Assembly: GCA_001051155.2 (NCBI GenBank)
Contig: JYIP02000002.1
Location: 875,583 to 939,582 of the forward strand
Length of the DNA: 64,000 nucleotides
Reading direction: 5' to 3'
Source: Chrysoporthe austroafricana
Lineage: Eukaryota > Ascomycota > Sordariomycetes > Diaporthales > Cryphonectriaceae
Positions 12,967-23,683 of the stretch are shown in pieces. The translations under genes were made by a program, and so were the position numbers. Position 1 is the first letter of the stretch; each line of letters begins with the position of its first letter. Below the pieces are notes generated by a model, which had not been told where the DNA came from, searched no databases, and saw only the letters and a program-made list of their open reading frames with translations.

Positions 12967-13303
12967 ATGGTCTCACAAGCCATCGCTAAGCCCATCAAGC
13001 CTCTTCCAGGCACAAAGTACGTGCAAGATCACTGAAAGGCCCATTTAGAAGTGGATACCGAGGATTGACACGAGTTTCATTAGATATGGACCAGCGATAG
13101 CAGTGGCGGTCTCCTTGACAGCTGTGGCCACTTTCATCCGTTGGCAACTCCGGGTCGAATCGCGAACCATGGACCGAATGTTCGCCCAATATCAGAACCC
13201 TCAGAGCGAAGCTTCACGACAAAAGATATTCGGAAGCATGGGGCAGGCCGACCCAAGAAGGAGTCTCTTCAATGTCTTGAGCTGGGGAAAAGAGTTCAAA
13301 TAA
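12967..13303 (+). CDS. small single-pass membrane protein, unrecognised (89 aa, two exons)
   Basis: Exon 1 is 12,967-13,016 and exon 2 is 13,084-13,303, joined across a 67-nt intron with GTACGT donor, TTGAC branch-like motif and TAG acceptor. Phases match (2 nt + 1 nt) and give an uninterrupted 89-residue protein ending in TAA. It has a basic, Pro-containing N-terminus (AKPIKPLPGTKYGP), one hydrophobic helix at about residues 19-36 (AIAVAVSLTAVATF), then a charged tail ending NVLSWGKEFK. I do not recognise the family. The layout suits a small tail- or signal-anchored protein of an internal membrane, for example mitochondrial, but nothing proves location. It stands alone in an otherwise gene-poor region. 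The clean splice, the TATA-like box upstream and the coherent membrane topology are the reasons for calling it. Confidence 0.6.
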
Positions 13304-14063
13304 ATTTGGTGCATTGAAGGGTTGGATCTTGGTGACAAGAGGGCCTGGGCAAAGGGTCTCAGTGCCTAGGCCGGCGTTGGAGGTTGCAATTTTCAGGTAG
13401 AGCGCATGCATTGGTCAGTATGGGCCGGGGTTCCTAAGATTATTATTTGTCTTTATGATATATAGGTTGCGCAGAATATAGAGTACGCAATATCTCTACA
13501 TCAATCCTTCTATATCCCTGCGGCAATGAACCGACGTGCTCATCCTCATATCTTACCGCCTCATCGAATTTCTGGCCTATCATTCCTTTCTTTGATTAGA
13601 TACCGCTCAAGTTAAATGTCCATTGGACCGTTTCCCACGACATTTTATGTTGCACGACCCCTGGTCTATTATGATACATGAGTGCCTTGACAGTTGGGTG
13701 TCTAGGTGTATTGCATACCCCTGGCTGCAGACAGCTTGCCCAGGCCTGAGTTATACATGGACTCGGACGACCAGGAATAGCTGAATGATATACTGAGCCC
13801 TATTAAAAGGCAGCAGGCGGGTATAAGTGCCGCCGGCGTTGAGGGCATGCTGGCGATTCGCAACAACGGTCAACCCCTGATCATTGCGGCCAGAAGTACG
13901 AAAAGCCTACATGTGTGGGTGCAGATCCGTACGAGGATCGTACCATTATCTACCTAGGTACCTAGATAGATTGAAGCTTTTCGAAGCGAGGTCGCTGGGT
14001 CGGTGCCTCACACGTTCGGTGACCTTGCTGGCGTCGTACTGGAGCGCGTATGTGACAATACAA
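13304..14063. other. intergenic
   Basis: Convergent interval between the small membrane-protein gene (+) and the permease (-). No gene or RNA is seen. It presumably holds both 3' ends. Confidence 0.5.
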
Positions 14064-16008
14064 CTAGTCGTGGTAACTCGCTTCCTCTTCCATATCTGCC
14101 TGTTTCAAAGCATCCTCGAGGGGTATCTCTTCCAAACTAGAAATCTTGGTCTTCTTATAGAATTTCCAGATCAAATACGCAGCAAGAACAAGTGGTATGT
14201 CCCTATAGACGGTGAGTCAGAGCCTGTACCGAGAGAAGACATTCAATTGACTTACAAGTACGATGACACAAAAGTCTCAGGATCCCAATTGCCCTCGGTG
14301 AAGACACCGAAGCCGCTCGTCAAGAGGATTGTGATGCACAGGACTAAGGCGAAGTACGAGCTATATACTGTAGAGAAGATTTGGCGTTAGCACGTGGCAA
14401 CGATGATCGTTCAACATAGCTTTTGAGACGTGAAACTTACAGGACCAGGAGTTATGCCAGGGTAGTCTCGCCATAGGAATGTTCTGCTTCTTCATGGCGA
14501 GCTTCATGCGAATATGATTCAGCAAAATCGCACTCCAGCTTACTAGGACACCGGCCGCGGTTAGGTCCATGAGCCACCAGAAGACGGTCATAGCATTGTT
14601 GTTTAGTGTTAGGAAGCTGAGGAACATGAAGACTGTGAACAGAGCCACACAAACATAGGGTGTGCCCCATGACGTAGTTCGCAGGAAGATTTTCGGCGCC
14701 TGTCCTTTGAGTGCTAGCCCATAGAGAACTCTGGTACCTGCCAGCAGAGACTGGTTGCTCGAACTCCATGCGCTGGTGATGACAATGGCGTTGACTAAGC
14801 TTGGAATTCCGCGGATGCCAGCAGCACTGGCGGCAATGACGAAGGGGCTCTGGGCGGCAGTACCACTGTCGTCGCCAAGTCGGGGGTCATTGCTCGCCAC
14901 TAGCATGCCGACGATGAGGACTGCGAGCATGTAGAACAGCAGAACGCGGAGGAAAACCTGTTTGCAGGCACGAGGGATGGCACGCCGGGGGTTCTTTGTC
15001 TCAGCTGCTGCCATGGCGATGGACTCGACACCGGCGAAGGAGAACACGGCGCTAGTCATAACGCTCCAGAAACCGAGGAATTTTCCCCAATTGCCTGTGC
15101 CGATATATTCGACAAATGGACCTGGATTCTGCCAGTACAGAAACCCGATGCGAGGAGTACCTGGGACACCGCCGAGATCGATGACAAGGCCGAGGATGAT
15201 CAGGAAGACAACCAGCAGGACTTTGAGGATGGCAAATACATATTCGACCTCCCCAAAGACTGGAATCTGTCAGCCAACATGTATACCATCTTGGAGAACC
15301 CGCTATCTCGGATCAGACACCATTTGGGACTCACTGCGAACAAAAGCAACCCCTACCAATACGGTCAGAATCACAAAGATGACGACCCAGACAGCACTAT
15401 TGAGATCGGTCCAGAACTCGAAGAGAACGCAGATAGCAGTAATTTCGGAGGGGATGCTGAGCAGATTGCCGTAGACCAAGTTCCATCCAATAGCGAACTC
15501 GAGGGCCGGGTCGACAAAGAAACCAGCATGCCGGACAAAACTTCCAGTGACCTTGAGAAGGCAGTGTGGTTAGTAGCTGACCCAGTACCAGAGACCAAAA
15601 CGTCTATGGACTGCCACTTACTGGTAACAAGGCGGTGACCTCGCCCAAGGCGAACTGTACAGCACAGACAATGCCCCCGACGATGGCGTAACCAAGGAGG
15701 GCACCTAGGGGGCCACCAGTCTGGATGGCACCGCCCAAACTAAGGAACAGGCCAGTGCCAATAGCTCCTGCGATACCCAGCATTGTGAGATGGCGCTCGG
15801 CAAGCCCACGTTTGAGGTCTTTGTTCTCGGCGGCGGTGACGAGATCGCCATCGTGATCGTCAACCTCGGCGTCACCCCAGATATGTCCATTGGGGAGATT
15901 TTGAGCCTCCGGATCAGCCGGCACGTCTCGATCTTGGGAGGAGGCATGAGACTCAACAATCACCGACCCCAGGGTCTTGGTGTTGAGATCGTCATCGTTG
16001 CTGCTCAT
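14064..16008 (-). CDS. amino acid permease (YAT/APC family), 557 aa, five exons
   Basis: Plasma-membrane proton-coupled amino acid importer of the fungal YAT family (Gap1/Agp/Put4 type). Exons on the minus strand are 16008-15622, 15551-15335, 15259-14441, 14367-14256 and 14202-14064; all junction phases close and give 557 residues, the usual size. The cytoplasmic N-terminus is acidic. The family signature GAIGTGLFLSLGGAIQTGGP opens helix 1, and SVMTSAVFSFAGVESIAMAA with the following ETKNPRRAIP lies mid-protein, as in Gap1-type permeases. Hydrophobic segments agree with 12 helices. The C-terminus is acidic (LEDALKQADMEEEA), as in permeases subject to ubiquitin-dependent endocytosis. Introns are 53-75 nt; the first acceptor reads CAAG, weaker than the others. 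Substrate cannot be read from sequence alone. Confidence 0.93.
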
Positions 16009-18097
16009 GTCGTCCTGGAATAGCAGGGTGCCAGTGCCAGGTCAATATGTCGCAGCGCGTGTGCCGAGTCAGACGTGAGTCCCGGGATGTCTGCTTGAAA
16101 GCCGGGAGGGAGGTGAAGGTGGGGGTCGGGCTGAAGAGGTTCATGTCCCCTGAGAAGGACTAGAACAGCTTCAGACAATCTCAACGCATGGCAGGACGGT
16201 TGATTTATTGTTGGCTCGTCTGCGGTCAAAGGCACGAAGGCGATAAGACCAGACCGGGGTGTCGCGTTAAGGTCTGGATTGCGCCATAACCGTCGAGATA
16301 GCATGTACGGAGTGCCGAGGCTGATTACATAACAGATATCTAGCCCTAGCCTAAGCTTTTTGACTTCACCACCCTGCAACAAACACTCAAGAAGGCTCGC
16401 TCCCAACGGATCCCCTAAACTAGCCCACAAAGGCCTTGTTGGTATGAAGGACACGGCATGCCGAGATACCTATCTAGATATACGGACGTGCAGGGCGGGG
16501 TGACCGAGGGTTTGCCGCCGGGCCTCGGGGCACGATGCATGTCGCATGCGCGCGCAACAAAAGGGCGTCGCCTGGACAAAGAAGGGTGGATCGTCTGGAG
16601 TACGATTTAGATCAAGGAAGAGGGCATTACGGCCAATGCAGTCTTTGGCCCGGCACTAGCAACCTCATGCGCTCGGTAGGCCCCGAGACAGAGCAGAGGA
16701 CTCAAGCTAACGCGGTGACGGCTAGATTCTCAAGGGCCCTCGTAGCGCCGTTCTTCGGGCGGCAGAGATTTGTGGAGTCAACCACTGGGATAATGGTTTT
16801 ATTTCAATAGGATTGGGAGGCCGTACGTTGGGAGGAGCACACAATCGTTATATGGTTGTGTAGTCCACCTGTGTGGACGGGTGGCAGTAGTTGCTCTGAT
16901 GGCCACCAGGCGGAACAACAAAATTTGCATTCAACATGTAAGTGAGGCTAGAGACCTGAGATGGACAGAGCAGGGAAGGTGTGGTGCGTATGAGAGAGTA
17001 CAGACCCAATCTAGTCAGCATGTGAGATGGTGGCCAGTATGGAGACAGGCTGAGATGGATTGATCGATGCCGCAGTAGCACCGAACCTACTTGGACTCTG
17101 GATCTGTCAAAGCGGCGCAAACCACTGGGTCGTGAAGATTGAGGCGGTGAACTTGTGTATGAAGTCTGTTAATGAGAAAAGCAGGAGGGGGGAGGAGGGA
17201 GGAGGAAAGTGCACGTGGTTATGCACGTGATGCTGCAGGTACTCCCCAAGTGATGGCTGAAGAGATGCTTGCTTGCTTGCTTGCTTGGTTGCTTGGTCTG
17301 CTTGACAGCTGGACGGCAATGGAACCGTACGTACCTGTGCTATTAGAGTTTTGTTAGAGGCAGACTGCCGCGTGCTGTAGAGCCTCTGCCAGCAGATGAA
17401 ACCCCTGTGGTATGCCAGCAGCCCTCTGGAGTTTATCCCTGCCCCCTGTGGACAGCTGCCAAGGCTCTGCCCAGGCAGTGGACTTCAGTGAGTGCTAGTG
17501 AAAGCTGACGACATCAGACCTGCCGACCTGAGGCACGGACAGGCTACTCAGTATTAGTGGCTAGTGCGGACCCGCTTGGAGGCAAGGCGCAGGGTGGATT
17601 TTTCCAACCTCCGACCTCAACCTAACTAACCTAACCTTTGACTGAAATCTCGAAAAGGTTTCTTCGAGCACCACCAAAAGATCACCACCTGCCAGCGCCA
17701 CCAGAGCAACAAACACAGCAACCACAGAAGATCACATCATATGTCTTGTGGACAAACACTACTGCGAACACGATCCAACCTTACTTGGAGCGCAATACAC
17801 AAGAACTCGTCTCATCAGCCTTACCAACCCGCCTGGACTGCCGATCACACCTGGTACTGATCTTGGACCTCTAGTGTCTGCGTGCACGTCTCTGAATCGC
17901 CAGCCCTGGAATTCCCAGGTCATCTCCCTCCACCACGTCTAACATCACCGCAGACGCGACAAGACGAGTCCGTACGACAATCTTGAAGAGTAGCCACTCG
18001 ACTGCGCGCTGCCCCTCGCGATCCTTCTTGCCTGGAATCTGCTCCCAACCACTCAGTCGCGCTACCTCCACCGGCTCGCTCAGCAATCCCGACCACA
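16009..18097. promoter_or_regulatory. divergent promoter region between permease and GYF gene
   Basis: About 2.1 kb between two divergently transcribed genes. It contains a (GCTT)5 microsatellite at 17,267-17,286, a GGA-rich tract near 17,190, and a C/A-rich, CT-punctuated leader from about 17,600 to the ATG at 18,098 with repeated CCTAAC/CTAAC motifs at 17,616-17,637. The open frame at 17,638-17,874 is Gln/Pro-rich and is most likely leader, not a gene. Confidence 0.5.
17267..17286. repeat. (GCTT)5 microsatellite
   Basis: Five exact GCTT units followed by degenerate copies (GGTT, GCTT, GGTCTGCTT). It lies in the promoter region of the GYF-domain gene. Confidence 0.85.
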
Positions 18098-21000
18098 ATG
18101 CCCGGCCCAAATCTGCCGTCAAGCTTCGCCTCAGCTGCAGCAGGTCAGAACTCAGGACGCGATCGCAACAGTGGCCGAGGCGACTCTCGCGGGAGCTCAA
18201 GCAGTGACTGGTGAGCTTAATCCATACCACCCCTCATCCACCTACCGGTCTCATGCTCCCCTGCCGCCTCTTCTGTTACGTTCGGTGTGCCTCATCCCAA
18301 GCGATCGGCTTAACCACCAGGGATCGTCGCAGTGGCGTCTTCTCAACTCCTCTCCCTTCCAATCCAACTCCACAACATAGTCTTCATCACGGCAGTCGTC
18401 GTTTCACACTCCCATCCTCTTCATCTTCCTAGGCTGGCATGTTCTAACACGTCCCCTCGTCTCGGTTGTCTAGGCTGCGACGCGACGGTCGTTCTAACGG
18501 TACTGCTATCCTCCGCCGATCCTCCACGACTCCTTTCAACAACTACAACAACCAGCCCGTCAACAGCACCGCCGCTGCGATAGACACCTCCTTTCCTCCC
18601 GCCGTGAGCGAGCCTCCGGCCTCTGCCGCGCCTCAATTCGCCCACACGGCCGACTCGGCTGCTGGCAAATATTGTCAAGATGAGCTGCTGGATGTCGCCC
18701 GGGCTGTTGTCGCGGGTTCCCACACGGTCGACGTGAACTCGTTGCTTATGGCAGGCTTCAACCCCGGCGGCCATATCAATGGTCATTCTTCCAGAGGCTG
18801 GGGCAAACCCCATGACGCAAACACTCACAACGACCCTACCGTCTGTTGGAACGCCGAGGGAAGCTCGGTCCCACTCGGCTTACAGGACATGTCGGCTGAT
18901 GAAAAAGAGGTGGGTACTCCTGCATTACGGCAATTTTCTATACTATTGCATTGCATTGCATTTCGCCGCACTGCACAGCGCTTCACCAACCTGCACCGCA
19001 TCCACTCTCCAAGGCGCTCCCTGTTGTCTCCTCTTCGCTCTCTCTATCGTCGTGGCTGACCATCCCGTCCGTCCTCTCTAGCTCTTCTCGTCTGACGTCA
19101 ATTCCCCCCTCAAGCAGCAGCAGCAGCAGAATCAGCAGAATCAGCAGAATAAGGACGGTGGTCAAGGTCCGGTCCTCAACGGCCGTAAACAATCCATGTC
19201 TCAAGGTCTGACCTCGCCCTCGGGTGCCCCGAGGCCAGCTACACGACGACGAGAAACCACCGATACGAATCCGTTCTCCCCCGGGGGATTGATCTCGCCA
19301 ACTACCGCTGGACCCAGCCGACTGGACATGTCCTGGCTCGGGAGGAAGGGACCCGAGAATAAGGAAGATGAGGCGCAATACGAAGACAAGCAGCCCCCTG
19401 TTCCGGATTCTGCTACCAGACCGACTGGGTTTGCTGGGCTGGCTCGCAGCACTACCACTGGAGCTTCGGGCTTCCCAAGCCCGGCAGCCTGGGGCGCTGC
19501 CACCACGACACCTACCGCCTCTGCCTTCAATGGATTCGGAAGTTTTGCTCTGAACACCCCCGGCGTGGCAGACAAGGGCTTTCCCAGTAGTACTGCGAGT
19601 AGTCGCTTCTTCTCGAAAAAGGAAAGTGCCGAAAACATGGGAACTGGCGCTGGTCCTGGCCACGGCACCGGCTCGGCCAACATGGGCAATCCAACCCAGT
19701 CTTGGAGGTCTCGTCCACGGACCGATACCGACCCGTTTGGTGGGGATGAAGGGTTAAGCGGAAGTGCGGCCCTCGGTGGTGCTCGAGACACGAGTCCCCC
19801 GCCCATGCCGACGACACATGGCTCGCAAATTTTCGACACCCCGGTTAAGGGGAACACGAGCGACTTTGGCATGTCGGGTCTCAATCTTGGGGCGTCCCGG
19901 GAGCGGAATGCGTCCTCAGCTAGCCCCTCGCAGACCAATCCTTACCGGAGTCCACCTGCTGAGCGTGGAGACAATGATCAGGAGGATCTCGGTTTCGACA
20001 AGGGCCATGCTCTGGGCGGTCCGTCCGAACAGAATTCGAACTTCGGCTCAATGCGCGGCTTTCCCGGTGCGGCTGCTGCCGCCTTTGAGGGCAGCGACCG
20101 CAGCCAGACATCCAGCGTCGGTGCCAAGAATTACCCTGCACTGGGCAACATAGGTGGATGGCCTAGTGCGTTCTCTACGGCCACCCCCGACCGTGAGCGC
20201 GCTGGATTTGGCAGCGCTTTTGGAAGCTCTGTCTTTAGTCCGATGAGCAATGAGATGCAGTCGCCAGGTCTGGGCGGTATGGGTGGCTTATTCGGACCAG
20301 CCAGCAGTGGTCTTCCAGGAACCGGCTCCGTCCGAGGCGGCAGCAAGCTCGGCTCCCTATTCCCTCCCGCCATGCAGGCCCAAATGCAGACTCAAGAACA
20401 CGACCCCCTGACGGACTCTGTCCCAGACCTTCGGCAGAACAACCCCTTGAGCGCCATCGGGCCGGGCGCCATCGGGCCCCAAAGTCGCGACACAGACAGT
20501 CCGTTGCCGATGGGTCGCGGTCTGGTAGATCTCTTCACCACTCAACCGCAGGTACATTCCCCTGGCGTCTTCAGCACTGCCGAACACAACCAGTCCCTGC
20601 TCGCAACCGCTCCGCAGTCTCAGGCCTTTGGCACAGCTGGTCAGGGGCCTCCCTTCGGATCTGACCAGGCTGCCAGTGGCCCACCTCAATCTCAGTCAAG
20701 AATCATGGTCATGCCTGATCGGATGAGGTGGATATACATGGATCCTCAGGGTCAACAGCAAGGTCCGTTTACCGGGTTGGAGATGAATGAATGGTATAAG
20801 GGAAACTTCTTCACCAACGACCTCCGAGTTCGCAAGCTGGAGGATCCCGAGTTTGAGCCTTTAGGACAGCTCATCAGGAGAATTGGCAACTCTCGCGAGC
20901 CATTTTTGGTACCTCAGGTCGGCATCGCTCACGGACCGCCTTCACAGAGCGGCCCATTCTCTGCCGGAGGTGATTCTCGAGTCGTGATTCCTCCATTGAC

Positions 21001-23083
21001 AGGACTTGTGCCTAGCTACGGCAAGACCCTGACGGCGGAAGAGCAGAACAATCTGGAGCGGCGCAAACAGGAGGAACAGGTCGCGGCGGCCCGCCATCGC
21101 GAGTACATATCCCAGCAGAGCCATTTTCGTAACATACACCCTGGTGTACCCGGAGCCTTGCAGCACCAGGCGAGCGTGCATAGTCTGCAGAGCCAGCCGA
21201 GCTATGGGAGCATCACTTCCCCCATTGGAATGCCTCCACAGGCACCTATCGGCGCTGCGATCGGAGGGGGTCCTACGCCTGGCTTTTTCGACCAGTCCTC
21301 GGCTGCCCACAAGGGCCCAGGTCTCCCCAATACCCTGAATGCTGGACCGGATCATCTTCGAGGAGATGTGCATGAACATGATCGCCAGTTTCTGGCGAAC
21401 CTTCACGGTCCTGGTGGCGTCTCTGGTATGTTCCCGCCTCAGCCTGTCGGTCCTCCTACAGCAGACCTCAAGAGCCAGCTCCCAAGCGTCGATCAACTTG
21501 AGGAGGATTCACAGGGGTTCAAAGAGAGGCTGAAGGAATTTCAGGAATACCAAGGCGTCCCGAATCAACAGCGAACCGACGAGGAAGCCCTGCAAGGCCC
21601 TTCTCAAACTGGGCAAGCCAAGGGGCAGGCTGATGATGCCGTTGCAGTCGATCGGTCCGATGCCGTTCATGTCACTTCAGACGAGGAGCCCGGCCATCAA
21701 CAGCAGCAACCTGCGAACAAGAAAGCAGAGCCGCAACTGCAACAGGCCATGTCCTTGACCCAACAGGTGCAGAGGACGCAGGCCGAGACCGCTCAGGCCG
21801 CCCACCGCAAGGCTCAAGAGGAGGAAGCTTGGGCCAGGCAATCCGCCGCCACGGGTCTCCCCATGCCTTTCCCGGCGCCGCTGCCATCCCTGAACGCACC
21901 GCTTCCCGCCCCCACTGCGCAGCGTCGATCCAATATTGCGGATCAGTACATCGACACACGATCCCAGAGTCAAACGCCCGACAGCGTTACCCCTGGATCA
22001 GCCACCGCCCCTCAACCTCCACCGTTGGCACCCTGGGCTCGTGAGCCTGGCAGCGAGGCGCAAAAGGGACCAAGCATTAAGGCGATACAGGAAGCAGAGG
22101 CTCATGAGAGAGCCGTCAAGGATGAGGCCAAGCGCCGCCGTGCGGCCCAGGAACAAGAAGCCATAGCTGCCAAGGAGCGTGAAAACATTAGCGCAATCTC
22201 ACCTGGTCTTCCTCGCAATAGCACTTGGGGCAGCGGCTCGCCAGCCCCTACGGCGTCGAGCCCATGGTCCAAACCCGTCGCTGCCAAGTCTGGTGTCGTG
22301 GGCGCTGCCGCCAGTGGTGGGGGCACCCCGGCACCTGGCAAGAAGTCGATGCTTGAGATCCAGCGTGAGGAGGAGGCGCGTAAACTCAAGGAAGCCAAGG
22401 AGCAGGCATCTCATGCGGGTGTGCCTCAGGGCGTACCCAACATGGGCAAGCGGTATGCAGATCTCGCCAGCAAATCCGGTCCGCCTGGTATCGCCACTGC
22501 AGCAGCTGCGGTGGCAGCCGTCAATGCTGGAGCCCCTGCCTCGGGTGGTTGGTCCACGGTTGGAGCTGGAGGCAAAGTTAAGGCTCCTACAGGGCCTCAG
22601 GCTCGCTCCGTCAGCGCATCTACTGTCCGCACCACGACACCTCAAGTCATCCAGCAGCAGACCAAGCCTGTTGTGGCCGCAAACAACAAAGCCAACTCTG
22701 TCAGTGATGCCCATGCTGCGCTACAGAAGTGGTTCAAGGGAGAGCTATCCCGAGGTATTAAGGCTACCGACAAGGTTGAACTCGTTGCCAACCATATAAG
22801 TGAGGTGGGCACGGTGGACAAGGAAATTGTCGAGCTCATCCTCTATGAGGGGCTTTCCACCGACAGCCCTGTCGATCCCCGTCACCTTGCGCAGGAGTAC
22901 ATCCGACGCAAGAAACAGGCCGAGAAGGGTGTCTTCGAGCCTGTTCCTGTCAGTGACCCAAAGTCTAGTGGAGGGTGGTCTGAAGTCGCCAAGAAGGGTG
23001 GTTCATCCAGCCAGCCTAAGGATGCCGATGTTGTGGGCGCTGCTGGGTTCAAAATTGTCCCTCGCAAGAAGGGCAAGAAATAA
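18098..23083 (+). CDS. GYF-domain protein of the Smy2/Syh1 type, 1516 aa, three exons
   Basis: Exons 18098-18210, 18474-18909 and 19082-23083; phases close exactly. The start is the first ATG of the leader exon (MPGPNLPSSF). The GYF domain is at about residues 728-790: RWIYMDPQGQQQGPF, then EMNEWYKGNFF, matching the GP[YF]xxxx[MV]xxW signature that binds proline-rich peptides (PPGF/PPGL). Yeast Smy2 and Syh1 act in translation quality control and ER-Golgi/mRNP biology; the filamentous proteins are about twice as long, as here. N-terminal to the domain is a long Gly/Ser/Pro/Asn low-complexity stretch with a Gln/Asn run encoded at 19,115-19,150. C-terminal are charged coiled-coil segments (around nt 21,040-21,110, 21,770-21,840 and 22,080-22,190) and a conserved tail with two Trp-containing motifs (GGWSTVG, GGWSEVAKKG) ending in a Lys-rich sequence. 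Antisense frames over it are shadows. Confidence 0.9.
19115..19150 (+). repeat. coding CAG/AAT repeat (Gln/Asn run)
   Basis: Five CAG codons followed by three AAT-CAG-CAG type units at the start of exon 3 of the GYF gene, encoding a Gln/Asn tract. Such runs vary in length between strains. Confidence 0.85.
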
Positions 23084-23683
23084 ATACTCAGCGGACTGGA
23101 GAAGCTTGTCCATGCAGTGACAACCGGTACGTGTTGGCAGGTTAGATCTAACTCACAGCTAAACTGCCAGCCATGCCTGCTATAAGGGATTTTCAGACTT
23201 GACAATGGGGCAGAGTCTTTGAGGACGCGGCCCATTTCAGCCGCACTAAAAGACGATGGTTGTTCACGCGTGAGCATGTTCTACGTACGGGGTACTCTGT
23301 AGGTGACCTGAGAAGCTGTGGCTGCTGGTCTCGCACTGGCAAGTGGCTTGTACAAGCTGTAGAGGCAGCTGAGTGTATTAGCGATAGCGAGACTACCGAG
23401 CAGCGAATGTAGTTCAACATCACCAGACGTTACCCTCACTCTTCATGTGCACCATATGAGATTGCAAATATGTTTTCACTGTGACTTGTTGTAATTGAGA
23501 AAGCACGTCTTACAAACGGAGAGCTGCTTATGTAATGCAACGACCCTGGAAAAATTTAAGTACCTAACAAGAGTCAGCCAAATCCACCCCCACCTTAGCC
23601 CAAAAATTCCAACCCGACGAATGAATCTGTTGCAGCAGAGGGTTTCTCTTGCATCTCATTTCGACATCTACACCTATCTGTCC
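23084..23683. other. intergenic
   Basis: Tandem interval between two plus-strand genes. It holds the 3' end of the GYF gene and the promoter/leader of the TPR gene. The frame of the TPR gene is open upstream to about 23,495, but that stretch has no conserved character. Confidence 0.5.

Noticed and set aside
17638..17874. 78-codon Gln/Pro-rich frame upstream of the GYF gene
   Set aside because: Lies in the C/A-rich leader; no conservation-like features, and the real first exon follows at 18,098.
18983..19938. Long minus-strand frames over the 5' part of the GYF gene
   Set aside because: Shadows of a Gly/Ser/Pro-rich coding region whose plus-strand reading is confirmed by the GYF domain and splice phases.
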